Below are positions 50,905 through 63,227 of a DNA stretch of 64,000 bases, piece by piece. A program made the translations under genes and the position numbers. The notes beneath the pieces were generated by a model. It did not search any database, had not been told where the DNA came from, and was given only the letters and a program-made list of their open reading frames with translations. Numbering within the stretch: the first letter of the stretch is position 1; each line of letters begins with the position of its first letter. Location of the stretch: contig CP016211.1 in NCBI GenBank assembly GCA_001931535.1, forward strand, positions 14,089,501 to 14,153,500. Reading direction: 5' to 3'. Source of the stretch: Minicystis rosea (GTDB lineage: Bacteria > Myxococcota_A > Polyangia > Polyangiales > Polyangiaceae).

Positions 50905-53196
50905 CTACGCTTGCCTCTCCGCTTCACCAGCGGCCCGCACGCTCACCGGCACGTGCTTGTGATACGGCGTGCGCGCCAGCGGATCGCAGTGATCGCTGGC
51001 CGTGAGGCGGTTGATCTGCGGCCCTTGGGGAGCGCCGCCGCGATAGCGCATTCCATAGCCGTGCGGCAACGTCACCATGCCGCGGCGGACCGTGTCGTCG
51101 ATCTCGATCGTGACGAGCACCTCGCCCGTCTGCGAGGTGCACACCGCGTGGGAGCCCTGCGCGAGCCCGAGCGCGCGCGCGTCCTCCGGATGCATGCGCA
51201 TGGAGCCATCGGGATCGACCTTGCGCCATGCGGGGTCGCGGTAGATCTGGTTCGCGTTGTACGAGCGGCGCTCGCCGGCGAGCAGCACCAGCGTGTGCGT
51301 GTCTTCCGGCTCGTCGCGGAGGGCGCGGAGCGCGTCGAGCATCTCGGGGATGTCGAGGTGGATGCGCCCGTCGCGGTGGCGGAGGAAGGACCACGTGTCC
51401 TCGAAGCGGTGCCGCGTGACCATGGTGCCTTCGGATCGATCGAGGATGGCGCGGAACAGCGACATGCCGAGCGTGAGGCGATTGCCGCGATGCCCGGCGC
51501 GGCGGACCGCGGCGGGCTCGCGGTTCGCGAGCTCGAACGCCAGCGCGAGCAAAGGCGCGGCGGCGGCGGGCGGGATGCGCGCCGGATCGGCCCGCGGGGT
51601 GCGGAGCGCGCGGCCCAGCGTGCGGTAGACGACGGAGGCGGCGAAGGGCCGGAGCCGCTTGTCCTTCGCGAGCTTGGCGAAGAGCGCGGCGAGGAACGCG
51701 AAGTGGTTCGTCGCCTCGGGCTCGTGCTGCGCGATGCGATCGAGCACGGGGAACGAGCGCGGGATCTCGCCCATCGCTTCGAGCAGCCGCGTGTAGATCT
51801 CGGGCTCCGGCAGGGCCTCCGCGCGCGGGGGAAACACCGGGTGGCGCAGGTGGAAGGCGTTGTCCGGGAACTCGAGGTTGAAGCCGGTGCACTCCCATTT
51901 CTCGAACTGCGTCGCGGCGGGCAGCACGTAGTGCGCGAGCCGCGCCGTCTCGCTCATGGCCACGTCGACGACCACCAAGAGATCGAGCTTCGCGAACGCG
52001 CGCTCGTAGGCCGCGGTGTTCGCGCCGGTGAGGACGGGGTTGGCGCTGTCGACGAACATCGCGCGCACGCGATCCTCGCCGTCGTGCTCGATCTCGCTCG
52101 GCAGGATGTTCGGCGGATAGAGGCCGGCGATGGGGTACATGCCGTGGCGCGCGGTGCGCGGGTGCTTGCTGTCGCGCTCGTCGGTGTTGCCGAGGATGGG
52201 CAGGAAGAACGAGTGGAAGTTGTTCCCGCCCCGCTTGCCGAAGTTGCCGGTGACGAGGAACAGGAGCTTCTCCAAGTACGAGTTGAGCGTGCTGTGGAGG
52301 CTCTGCTGGAGGCCCAGATCGATGCGCACGCAGGCGGCGTTGGCCTTGGCGAAGGCGCGGGCCACGCGCTCGACGTCGGCGAGGGGGACGTCGGCGCGAC
52401 GCACGTAGTCCTCGACGGGGACCTTGCGGAGCTCGGCCTCGAGGGCCGCAAAGCCGGTGCTGCGCGCCGCGAGGAAGGCGCGATCGTGGAGCCCTTCGCG
52501 CACGATGATGGCGAGGATCGCGGCCATCAAGAACGCGTCGGTGCCAGGCCGGACCTGGAGGTGCACGTCGGCTAGGCGCGCGGTCTCGGTGCGGCGCGGA
52601 TCGACCACGACCATCAGGCGCTTGTCGTCCTTCTTGAGGCCGCGCAGCGTGTCACGCGCGTTGGGGATGCCGTGCGCTTGGAAGGGGTTCGTGCCGATGA
52701 AGAGCACCACGTCGGCGTGCTCCACGTCCTCGGTGAGGTGGCATCGTTGATCGCCGAAGAGGCGGCCGTTGACCCAGAAGTCGCCCGTCTTCTCCTGCGC
52801 GAGCGCGCTGTAGACGAAGCGGCTCTTCATCGCCTTCATGAGCTGCCGGCTGTACGCGCCGCCGAGGTGGTTGCCCTGGCCGCCGCCGCCGTAGAACGCG
52901 AACGCGCGCCCCCCATGCTGCTCGCGGATGGCGAGGAGCCGCTGGGCGATGTCGGCGAGCGCCTCGTCCCAGCTCACGCGCTCGAACGTGCCATCCGGCG
53001 CGCGGCGCAGCGGATGCTCCAGGCGATCGCCGTTCTCCTGGTAGTGCTGGAGCCGCGCCGCCTTCTGGCAGATGTAGCCCTTCGAGACCGGGTGCGCGTC
53101 GTCCCCGCGGACGCCCGTGATGCGCGTGCCCTCGATCTCGACGCGGATCCCACAGTTGCGAGAGCACAGGATGCAGGCGGTCTGCTCGACGGTCAT
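50905..53196 (-). CDS. Molybdopterin-dependent oxidoreductase (formate dehydrogenase/assimilatory nitrate reductase-like)
   Basis: 763 aa from the ATG at 53196. The N-terminal [4Fe-4S] site has C8, C11, C15 and C43, followed by the bis-MGD folds (RVSWDEALADIAQRL; VDPRRTETARLADVHLQVRPG; ATQFEKWECTGFN) and a C-terminal dinucleotide-binding domain (GSHAVCTSQTGEV; LPHGYGMRYRGG). No Tat signal is evident, so it is cytoplasmic. Substrate cannot be fixed. A TetR gene is divergent with a palindromic site between them, indicating induction by a small molecule. Confidence 0.87.
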   Translation of the reverse strand: MTVEQTACILCSRNCGIRVEIEGTRITGVRGDDAHPVSKGYICQKAARLQHYQENGDRLEHPLRRAPDGTFERVSWDEALADIAQRLLAIREQHGGRAFAFYGGGGQGNHLGGAYSRQLMKAMKSRFVYSALAQEKTGDFWVNGRLFGDQRCHLTEDVEHADVVLFIGTNPFQAHGIPNARDTLRGLKKDDKRLMVVVDPRRTETARLADVHLQVRPGTDAFLMAAILAIIVREGLHDRAFLAARSTGFAALEAELRKVPVEDYVRRADVPLADVERVARAFAKANAACVRIDLGLQQSLHSTLNSYLEKLLFLVTGNFGKRGGNNFHSFFLPILGNTDERDSKHPRTARHGMYPIAGLYPPNILPSEIEHDGEDRVRAMFVDSANPVLTGANTAAYERAFAKLDLLVVVDVAMSETARLAHYVLPAATQFEKWECTGFNLEFPDNAFHLRHPVFPPRAEALPEPEIYTRLLEAMGEIPRSFPVLDRIAQHEPEATNHFAFLAALFAKLAKDKRLRPFAASVVYRTLGRALRTPRADPARIPPAAAAPLLALAFELANREPAAVRRAGHRGNRLTLGMSLFRAILDRSEGTMVTRHRFEDTWSFLRHRDGRIHLDIPEMLDALRALRDEPEDTHTLVLLAGERRSYNANQIYRDPAWRKVDPDGSMRMHPEDARALGLAQGSHAVCTSQTGEVLVTIEIDDTVRRGMVTLPHGYGMRYRGGAPQGPQINRLTASDHCDPLARTPYHKHVPVSVRAAGEAERQA

Positions 53197-53216
53197 GACG
53201 GGCTCCTTGCCGATGG

Positions 53217-53232
53217 GATAACGAACGTTATC
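53217..53232. promoter_or_regulatory. TetR operator candidate
   Basis: GATAACG-AA-CGTTATC, a perfect 7-2-7 inverted repeat, fills most of the 48-bp gap between the divergent oxidoreductase and TetR starts. Confidence 0.7.
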
Positions 53233-53244
53233 ATATCCGGCCCG

Positions 53245-53829
53245 ATGCGTTACCCGGCCGATCAGAAGGCGCAGTCGCGCGAGAAGCTCGTGCAGGGGAG
53301 CGCCTCCCTCGCCAAGAAGGAGGGCTTCGCCGGGAGCGGGGTCGACGCGCTCGCGCGGGCCGCCGGGGTCACGAGCGGCGCGTTCTACCGGCACTTCGAG
53401 GGCAAGGCCGACTTGCTCGCGGCCATCGTCGAAGCGGAGCTCGACGCCACGCGCGCGCGCTTCTCGGTGATCGAGCCGCGTGTGGAAGAGCAGCTCTTCC
53501 TCGCGGTCGATGCGTACTTGAGCCTCGCGCACGTTCGTCATCCCGAGTCGGGGTGCATGCTGCCGTCGCTGAGCGTCGAGATCGCCCGCGCGCCCGTGGA
53601 GACGCGGACCGTGTTCGAGCGCGCGCTCGGCGAGCTCTTGGCCCTGCTCACCGATAAGATCGGCGATCCGAGCGCGGCCTCCGCGCTCCTCACCCAGTGC
53701 GTGGGGGCGGTGATGATCGCGCGCAGCCTCGCGACGGACGCCGCGAAGCGCGAGGTGCTCGCGGCCGCCCGCAAGAGCGCCCGCGCGCTCATCGCATCGG
53801 CGCTGGCGCGGCCTCACACCTCCGTCTGA
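53245..53829 (+). CDS. TetR family regulator
   Basis: 194 aa. N-terminal HTH with GSGVDALARAAGVTSGAFYR and HFEGKADLLAAIV (residues about 30-60), typical of TetR. The C-terminal ligand domain resembles the group controlling oxidoreductases (HPESGCMLPSLSVEIAR). It is divergent from the molybdopterin oxidoreductase, with the operator at 53217-53232 shared, so it probably represses both. Confidence 0.92.
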   Translation: MRYPADQKAQSREKLVQGSASLAKKEGFAGSGVDALARAAGVTSGAFYRHFEGKADLLAAIVEAELDATRARFSVIEPRVEEQLFLAVDAYLSLAHVRHPESGCMLPSLSVEIARAPVETRTVFERALGELLALLTDKIGDPSAASALLTQCVGAVMIARSLATDAAKREVLAAARKSARALIASALARPHTSV

Positions 53830-53859
53830 GACGCGCCCGCGGATCACGGGCGTTCCCCC

Positions 53860-53882
53860 ATGCTGCCAATCTCTGGCAGCAT
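53860..53882. promoter_or_regulatory. Palindrome at the WYL regulator start
   Basis: ATGCTGCCA-N5-TGGCAGCAT, a perfect 9-5-9 inverted repeat, ends 6 bp before the GTG start. A position over the ribosome site suggests autorepression. Confidence 0.65.
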
Positions 53883-53888
53883 CTCCCG

Positions 53889-54587
53889 GTGTCCCGCGCC
53901 AACCGCCTCCTCCGCCTGGTCCAGGTCCTCCGCCGTCACCGGCGGCCGGTGAGCGCGGCCGTGCTCGCCGAGGAGCTCGGTGTGTCCGTGCGCTCCATCT
54001 ATCGCGACATCGACGCCCTGCGCGAGCAGGGGGCCACCATCGAAGGCGCGGCGGGCGTGGGCTACGCGCTGCGCCCGGGCTTCATGCTGCCGCCGCTCAT
54101 GTTCACCGACGAAGAGCTGGAGGCCATCGTGCTCGGCCTCCGGCTCACCGCGGAGCACGGCGACGCGGCGCTCGGGCGCGCGGCCGCCGAGGTGGTCGCG
54201 AAGCTGCGCGCGGTGTTGCCGCGCGATCTCAAGACCCTCGTGGACGAGACGGCGCTGCTCGCGGGGCCTGCGCGCGAGCGGCCCGCGGAGCAGATCGATC
54301 TGGCCGAGGTGCGGCGCGCCATCCGCGAGCAGAAGAAGGCTCGGATCGTCTACGCCGACGCGCGGGGCCAAGAGACGACCCGGCTCGTGTGGCCCATCGC
54401 CCTCGGCTTCTTCGAGCGATCGCGGGTGGTGGTGGCGTGGTGCGAGGAGCGGGTGGATTTTCGTTCGTTTCGCGCCGATCGCATCGCGCGCTGGACGACC
54501 ACCACCGAGCGCCACGGGCGCCCGCGCGCCGCGTTGCTCTCCGAGTGGAGGGCGCGCGAGAGCATCCCTCCGCAGCTTCCGGGTTGA
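53889..54587 (+). CDS. WYL-domain (YafY-type, HTH_11) transcription regulator
   Basis: 232 aa from the GTG at 53889. N-terminal winged helix (SRANRLLRLVQVLRRHRRPV; ELGVSVRSIYRDIDALREQG) followed by the WYL region (ARIVYADARGQETTRLVWPI; ALGFFERSRVVVAWCEER), in which the WYL triad is present as degenerate residues. The group usually represses a VOC, SRPBCC or similar enzyme gene. Its own palindrome shares geometry with one upstream of the VOC gene at 56469. Confidence 0.88.
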   Translation: MSRANRLLRLVQVLRRHRRPVSAAVLAEELGVSVRSIYRDIDALREQGATIEGAAGVGYALRPGFMLPPLMFTDEELEAIVLGLRLTAEHGDAALGRAAAEVVAKLRAVLPRDLKTLVDETALLAGPARERPAEQIDLAEVRRAIREQKKARIVYADARGQETTRLVWPIALGFFERSRVVVAWCEERVDFRSFRADRIARWTTTTERHGRPRAALLSEWRARESIPPQLPG

Positions 54588-54823
54588 GCCGAAGTCCCGC
54601 GATTGCGGTGGCGCGTGCGTTCGCGCTTTGCGCTTCGCGGTCGATGTTTCGCGTCGAGGAAGACGACCGCCGATGGGTGTTCTTACCGATCTTCGCGGCG
54701 GCTTGGTGATGGCGTGTCGCTTGCCAGATGTTGTGGGCGTTCGCAGGCATCGTGCGGTGTTTGCCAGCGGCGGTGTCGGAGCGCGTCCTCGCGTCGAGGA
54801 CCGCATTGCCAGAGGTCGAGCCC

Positions 54824-56335
54824 ATGAAAACCAGCCAGAAGCGAAGTCGCGGAGGAGCCTCCGGCGCGGTGAAGAGCGCCCCCAAGAAGGGCCGCGCGCG
54901 CCCCACCAAGGAGCGCCGGAAAGCGACGGAGATCACTGAGACGCGCGCCGTCGACACCTCGCTCGCGCCCGCCGCGAATGCGGGCCGCGGCGTGCCCACG
55001 TTGGGACGCACGCCGCAGGATCCTCCGCTGTTGCATTCGCAGACCGTGGGACAGCGCGGTCCGGTGCTGGAGCAGGACGCCGTGCTGCACGAGACCCTGG
55101 AAGCCTTCGTGCACGAAAAACTCCTGGAGCGGCCCGTTCACGTGAAGGGCTTCGGCGCGCTCGGGTATTTCGAAACGACGCACTCGATGAAGGAGCACAC
55201 GAAGCTCGCCTTCGTGCAGAACCCGGGTGACCGCGTTCCCGTCGCCGTGCGGTTCTCGCTCGCGGTGAGCACCAAGGGGACGCCGGACACGTCGCGCAAC
55301 GTGCGCGCGCTTTCCACCAAGTTCTACACGGCGGACGGCATCTTCGATCTGCTCTGCAACCACATCCCGGTGTTCCTCGTGCGGGATGGCATTCGCTTCC
55401 CCGAAGCCATCCACGCGTTCCTCCCGTCGCCCCAGACCAACCTCCTCGATCCCTCCCGCCTCTGGAGGTTCGTGGCGCGCGCGCCGGAGGCCACGCACTT
55501 CATCCTTTGGCTCTACTCCGATCTCGGCACCGTGAAGAGCCTGCGCCACATTCGCACCTACGGCGTGAACACCTATGTCTGGCGAAATGCGGAGGGCCGG
55601 CGCAGCTACGTCAAATATCATTGGCGTCCGCTCGAGGGAGAGCAGCACATCGACCGCAACGAAGCGGTTCGCCTCGCCGGCGAGGCCCCGGACATCGCGG
55701 GGCAGGACCTCTTCGACACCATCGCCGCCGGCAAGCCGGTGCAATTCGAGCTCAACGTGCAGCTCATGGATCCCGAGGACGCGGGCAAGCTGCCCTTCGA
55801 TCCGCTCGACGACACCAAGGTTTGGGACGAGGATCGTCATCCGCTCCTCCCCGTGGGCCGGTTGGTCCTCGATCGCAACCCGGACGACTACACCGCTCAG
55901 GTGGAGAAGATCGCTTTCTCGCCGGCCCATCTCCTCGACGGCGTGGAGCTGTCGGACGACAAGATGATCCAGGCCCGCACCAACATCTATTGGGACTCGC
56001 AGCGCCGCCGCCTCGGCCCCGAGTTCCGCGAGATTCCCATCAACCATCAGGAAGGCTGGTCGCCGGATCGCCTCGTGACGAGCGGCGAGGGCCGCGTGGT
56101 CTCCGGGCCTCTCGTGCGTGAGGACCTCCGTGATCCGGATGATTTCTCCCAGGCCGGGCAGAAGTATCGATCGCTCTCCGCGATCGACCAAGCCCACTTG
56201 GTGGACAACCTCGCGGTCGATCTGGCGGCCGTGGAAGGCGACACGCTGACCATCGTGCTCGGGTATCTGTCGAAGGCGTCGACCGAGCTCGGCGATCGGG
56301 TCGCCCGGCAGATCGTGCGCTACCGGAAGCGCTGA
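54824..56335 (+). CDS. Haem catalase
   Basis: 503 aa from the ATG at 54824. A basic N-terminal extension (about 35 residues, Lys/Arg-rich) precedes the catalase core. The catalytic His H106 lies in RPVHVKGFGALGYFETT. Further landmarks: YVKYHWRPLEGEQH, FDPLDDTKVWDEDRHPLLPV, VGRLVLDRNPDDYTAQVE and the haem-ligand Tyr Y389 in NIYWDSQRRRLG. It removes hydrogen peroxide. Small-subunit size. The sequence between Trp and Gln differs from the usual YPDTQ, so it is a divergent member; the basic extension has no known role. Confidence 0.9.
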   Translation: MKTSQKRSRGGASGAVKSAPKKGRARPTKERRKATEITETRAVDTSLAPAANAGRGVPTLGRTPQDPPLLHSQTVGQRGPVLEQDAVLHETLEAFVHEKLLERPVHVKGFGALGYFETTHSMKEHTKLAFVQNPGDRVPVAVRFSLAVSTKGTPDTSRNVRALSTKFYTADGIFDLLCNHIPVFLVRDGIRFPEAIHAFLPSPQTNLLDPSRLWRFVARAPEATHFILWLYSDLGTVKSLRHIRTYGVNTYVWRNAEGRRSYVKYHWRPLEGEQHIDRNEAVRLAGEAPDIAGQDLFDTIAAGKPVQFELNVQLMDPEDAGKLPFDPLDDTKVWDEDRHPLLPVGRLVLDRNPDDYTAQVEKIAFSPAHLLDGVELSDDKMIQARTNIYWDSQRRRLGPEFREIPINHQEGWSPDRLVTSGEGRVVSGPLVREDLRDPDDFSQAGQKYRSLSAIDQAHLVDNLAVDLAAVEGDTLTIVLGYLSKASTELGDRVARQIVRYRKR

Positions 56336-56391
56336 AGAACGGCTTCGCGCTGCGGCTCGGCTGGGGCCGCAGCGCGGCCATCGTCGCCTCC

Positions 56392-56406
56392 TGACAAAAT
56401 CTGTCA
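56392..56406. promoter_or_regulatory. Inverted repeat upstream of the VOC gene
   Basis: TGACA-AAATC-TGTCA, 5-5-5, lies 62 bp before the VOC start. The half-site pattern TGNCA-N5-TGNCA is the same as in the palindrome before the WYL regulator. Confidence 0.55.
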
Positions 56407-56468
56407 CGAGCAGGGGACATGCTCTCCTCGTCCGGGCCACCTACCTCCCCGGGCTTCTGGAGAGCGCC

Positions 56469-56837
56469 ATGTTCGATCCCTCCTTCGTGCTGCTGTATGT
56501 CGAGAGTCCCGCGGCGAGCGCCGCGTTCTACACGACCCTCTTGGGGCGCGCGCCCGTGGAGTCGTCGCCCACCTTCGTGATGTTCGCGCTCGCCTCGGGG
56601 GTGATGCTCGGGCTGTGGGGGCGCGATGGAGTCGAGCCTCCGGCCACGGCGCCCGGTGGGGCCGAGATCGCCTTCACGGTGGCCGATGCGGACGCGGTGC
56701 GGGCGACGCACGCGGCTTGGGTCGAACGTGGTTTGACGATCGCACAGGCGCCGGCGCGGCTCGATTTCGGGACCACGTTCGTGGCGCTCGATCCCGACGG
56801 TCACCGCCTGCGCGTGTTCGCGCCGGAGGCCGCGTGA
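56469..56837 (+). CDS. VOC-superfamily protein (glyoxalase/bleomycin-resistance-like)
   Basis: 122 aa, one VOC module of beta-alpha-beta3 units: FVLLYVESPAASAAFYTTLL and a second half FVALDPDGHRLRVFAP. Metal-binding residues expected at the first and last strands are not clearly His/Glu, so it may be a binding protein rather than a metal enzyme. Its stop overlaps the GTG of the EVE-domain gene (GTGA), and it is probably controlled by a WYL regulator. Confidence 0.85.
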   Translation: MFDPSFVLLYVESPAASAAFYTTLLGRAPVESSPTFVMFALASGVMLGLWGRDGVEPPATAPGGAEIAFTVADADAVRATHAAWVERGLTIAQAPARLDFGTTFVALDPDGHRLRVFAPEAA

Positions 56838-57301
56838 GCCGGGGTTGGGTGGCGGTCGCGTCGGCGGAGCACGTGGCCCGCGGGCGCGCCGGCGGATTCA
56901 TGCAGGTCTGTCACGGCAAAGCGGCTCCGCTCCGGCGCGTCTCGCCCGGTGATTGGGTCGCGTATTACTCGCCGACCGCGTCGTTTCAGGGCCGCGACCG
57001 GCTCCAAGCCTTCACGGCCTTCGGGGTCGTGAAGGCGGGAGAGCCTCATGCCTTCGACATGGGTGGAGGGTTTCGCCCGTTCCGTCGAGATGTCGAGTGG
57101 CTCGCGGCCCGCACCGCCGAGATTGGGCCGCTGATTCCGTATCTCGATTTCTCGGCCGGGAGCCGCCATTGGGGATATCGCTTGAGGGCGGGGCTCTTCG
57201 CGGTGAGCGCGCGTGACGTGGAGACGATCGCGCGGGCCATGGCGGTGCGGTGGCCGGCAAGCGGGCTCGAAGCATCGGTTGCTCGGCAACAGACGATGTG
57301 A
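56834..57301 (+). CDS. EVE-domain protein
   Basis: 155 aa from the GTG at 56834, translationally coupled to the VOC gene. It begins SRGWVAVASAEHVARGRAGG and has KAAPLRRVSPGDWVAYYSP and LDFSAGSRHWGYRLRAGLF, the EVE (PUA-like) pattern. EVE domains read modified bases in DNA or RNA and are common near modification or defence genes; here the neighbours are metabolic, and small DUF55-like stand-alone forms are often linked to VOC genes. No further domain. Confidence 0.82.
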   Translation: MSRGWVAVASAEHVARGRAGGFMQVCHGKAAPLRRVSPGDWVAYYSPTASFQGRDRLQAFTAFGVVKAGEPHAFDMGGGFRPFRRDVEWLAARTAEIGPLIPYLDFSAGSRHWGYRLRAGLFAVSARDVETIARAMAVRWPASGLEASVARQQTM

Positions 57302-57423
57302 CCGGCGGTCGTTCTCAACCATGCTGCCGAGCACGGTTTCCTCTCCTGGATGGTTGCTTGCTGCGGCCAGGCCCCTTTGCCATTCCGATGCGGTATGGCT
57401 ATGCGGGGAGAGGGAGAGTCGTC

Positions 57424-58224
57424 ATGACCCTGAAGGTCTGTCTGGCGGGCGCGACCGGTTGGGCCGGCTCCGAGCTGGCCCGTGGCATCGCGGCGACCGG
57501 AGACATCGTGCTCGCGAGCGCCGTGGCGCGCAGGCATGCTGGGCAGACGCTCGGCGCCGCGCTCGGTGACAATGGCCTCGACACGCCGGTCTTCGCCACG
57601 GTCGTGGAGGCGCTCGCGCGGCCCTGCGACGTGCTCGTCGAATACACCCGACCCGAGAGCGCCAAGGCGAACATCCTTTCGGCGCTGGAGCGCGGCGTGC
57701 ACGTCGTGGTGGGCACCTCGGGGCTCTCCGACGAGGACTATGCGGAGATCGACGGTGAGGCGCGGGCGCGGCGGCGCGGCGTGCTGGCCTGCGGGAACTT
57801 CGCGCTCACGATGGTGCTGTTGCAGAAGTTCGCCGAGAAGGCGGCGAAGTACATCCCGAGCTGGGAGATCATCGACTATGCCCACGCCGGCAAGCCGGAC
57901 GCGCCGAGCGGCACCGCGCGCGAGCTGGCTGCCCGGCTCGGAAAGGTGCGCGAGCCCGAGGTGGCCGTGCCGCTCGCGGAGACGGCCGGTGTCCGCGAGG
58001 CGCGGGGCGCGACCCTCTCCGGCACGCAGGTGCATTCGGTGCGATTGCCGGGCTTCGTGATCGGCGCGGAGGTGATCTTCGGGTTGCCGGATCAGACGCT
58101 GACGCTGCGCCACGACGCGGGCAGCAGCGCCAAGCCTTATGTGGGTGGAGCGCTGCTGGCGATTCGCAAGGTGTCCACGCTGGTGGGCGTGCACCGCGGG
58201 CTGGATGTGGTGCTCGATCTTTGA
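57424..58224 (+). CDS. dapB: 4-hydroxy-tetrahydrodipicolinate reductase
   Basis: 266 aa from the ATG at 57424, preceded by a GGGAGAGGGAGAG site. NAD(P)H-binding motif GATGWAGSELA at the N-terminus, DVLVEYTRPESAK, GTSGL, and the substrate loop YAHAGKPDAPSGTA; the first of the usual two His before the Lys is replaced. The enzyme makes tetrahydrodipicolinate for lysine and diaminopimelate synthesis. The usual length is similar. The motif variation suggests a DapB-like paralogue, but the canonical role is the best call. Confidence 0.8.
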   Translation: MTLKVCLAGATGWAGSELARGIAATGDIVLASAVARRHAGQTLGAALGDNGLDTPVFATVVEALARPCDVLVEYTRPESAKANILSALERGVHVVVGTSGLSDEDYAEIDGEARARRRGVLACGNFALTMVLLQKFAEKAAKYIPSWEIIDYAHAGKPDAPSGTARELAARLGKVREPEVAVPLAETAGVREARGATLSGTQVHSVRLPGFVIGAEVIFGLPDQTLTLRHDAGSSAKPYVGGALLAIRKVSTLVGVHRGLDVVLDL

Positions 58225-58278
58225 AGCATCGATGTCGGGCTCACGGCCACGGGCGAGCGCGCCGCGCGGCTGTCGTCA

Positions 58279-58815
58279 TCACACCTGCGGATAGATGATG
58301 ACCGTGGCCGTCTGTCCGTAGACCAAGACACCCAAGGGGCCGACCACGCCCACGTCGCAGTGTTGAACGGGGGGAGCACCGGATTCCAGAATCTGAATGA
58401 TCGCGTCCGCGACGGCGGCCTGTCGGTACTGGTGCTTCTTGCGTACCACGATCACGGTGCCGCCGGCGCGCAGGTTGGCGATGTCCCGCGCGCGGCTCGT
58501 GCCATTGCAGTGCGCGAGAATGGCAGTGTCCCCTTTGAGCACGATGACGGGCACGGAGGGAGCGAAGGAGTCGGCGCAGAGGAGATCATGGCTCGGGGCC
58601 TCCACGACGCGGCCGATTCCCACGAAGGTGCCCGGGATCTGGCGCACGATGATGGGAGACTCTCCGAAGGGATCGGCGGGCGCGCCGTAGGGAGGCTGTG
58701 CTCTTTGGCTCATGAGCCACACGCGGGGAGCGGAGGCGCCGGTGGGGATCGGCATCTTGGTGATGAGCGCATCCAAGGTGCCATGTTCGACGCTCGCGCT
58801 GATCTCGCGGGACAT
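58279..58815 (-). CDS. Hypothetical protein, beta-rich
   Basis: 178 aa, ATG at 58815. It consists of strand-rich segments with many Val/Ile (PIIVRQIPGTFVGIGRV; VPVIVLKGDTAILAHC; GTVIVVRKKHQY; VGPLGVLVYGQTATVII). Residues such as SHDLLC and LAHCNG are conserved-looking. No signal peptide or named family recognised; a CheD- or enzyme-like alpha/beta fold is possible. It is convergent with dapB and divergent from the nSTAND-WD40 gene. Confidence 0.6.
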   Translation of the reverse strand: MSREISASVEHGTLDALITKMPIPTGASAPRVWLMSQRAQPPYGAPADPFGESPIIVRQIPGTFVGIGRVVEAPSHDLLCADSFAPSVPVIVLKGDTAILAHCNGTSRARDIANLRAGGTVIVVRKKHQYRQAAVADAIIQILESGAPPVQHCDVGVVGPLGVLVYGQTATVIIYPQV

Positions 58816-58977
58816 GTGCCCTCATGGCATCGAGGACGCGCCGCTCTGTCAACCCGAGAATGGCAATGGCGCGCGGCGGACGGCCGGACGCGAAGATGAA
58901 TGGTCCCGATGTCGCATCGCGATCGAGCGGGAGGAGGGCGTGCGCTCTCGCGTCACGAGCAGAGCTCGCCGCATGCC

Positions 58978-62709
<3,732 letters not shown>

Positions 62710-62860
62710 TGCAAGGGCGAGCGCGAGGTGGGCCGAGTGAACGAGCGCGCATCAGGAGATCCACCGACATCGCGGGGCACTCGCGTGCGGGCGCGTCGCA
62801 AACGTGCGCTTTCGCCGCCGTGGTTGACATGCACGAAAGTTCTGACGTTTCCTTGTAGGT

Positions 62861-63226
62861 ATGAAGCGACTTTTCGTTGCCGGGCTGATGATGGTGGGAG
62901 CGCTCGCGAGCGTCGGGTGCAAGGGGAAGCAGGCGGATCCCGAGCCGGCCGCCGAGAGCACCGCGGCCGCTGCGGCCGAGGCGTCGGCGGCACCGACGGA
63001 GGCGCCCGCCGAGGCGCCCGCGCCGCCCGCTCCGCAGGAGGAGAAGCAGACCGCGGCGCCGAGCTCGAACCACGTTTGGAGCAAGGGTTACTGGCGCTGG
63101 CAGGGCGGTCGCTACGTGTGGGTCCCGGGCACTTGGCAGGCGCGTCGCGCGGGCCGTCAGTGGATCGATGGCCACTGGGAGACGCGCCGCGGCCGTCACG
63201 TCTGGGTTCCGGGTCACTGGCGCTGA
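62861..63226 (+). CDS. YXWGXW-type small lipoprotein
   Basis: 121 aa. Lipoprotein signal with ASVGC (C20), then an Ala/Glu/Pro-rich spacer to about residue 68, then two WVPGxW-type units (GYWRWQGGRYVWVPGTW; GHWETRRGRHVWVPGHW) as in the YXWGXW repeat family, an uncharacterised group of outer membrane-associated lipoproteins. One base separates its stop from the next ATG, so the two are co-transcribed. Confidence 0.85.
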   Translation: MKRLFVAGLMMVGALASVGCKGKQADPEPAAESTAAAAAEASAAPTEAPAEAPAPPAPQEEKQTAAPSSNHVWSKGYWRWQGGRYVWVPGTWQARRAGRQWIDGHWETRRGRHVWVPGHWR

Positions 63227-63227
63227 G

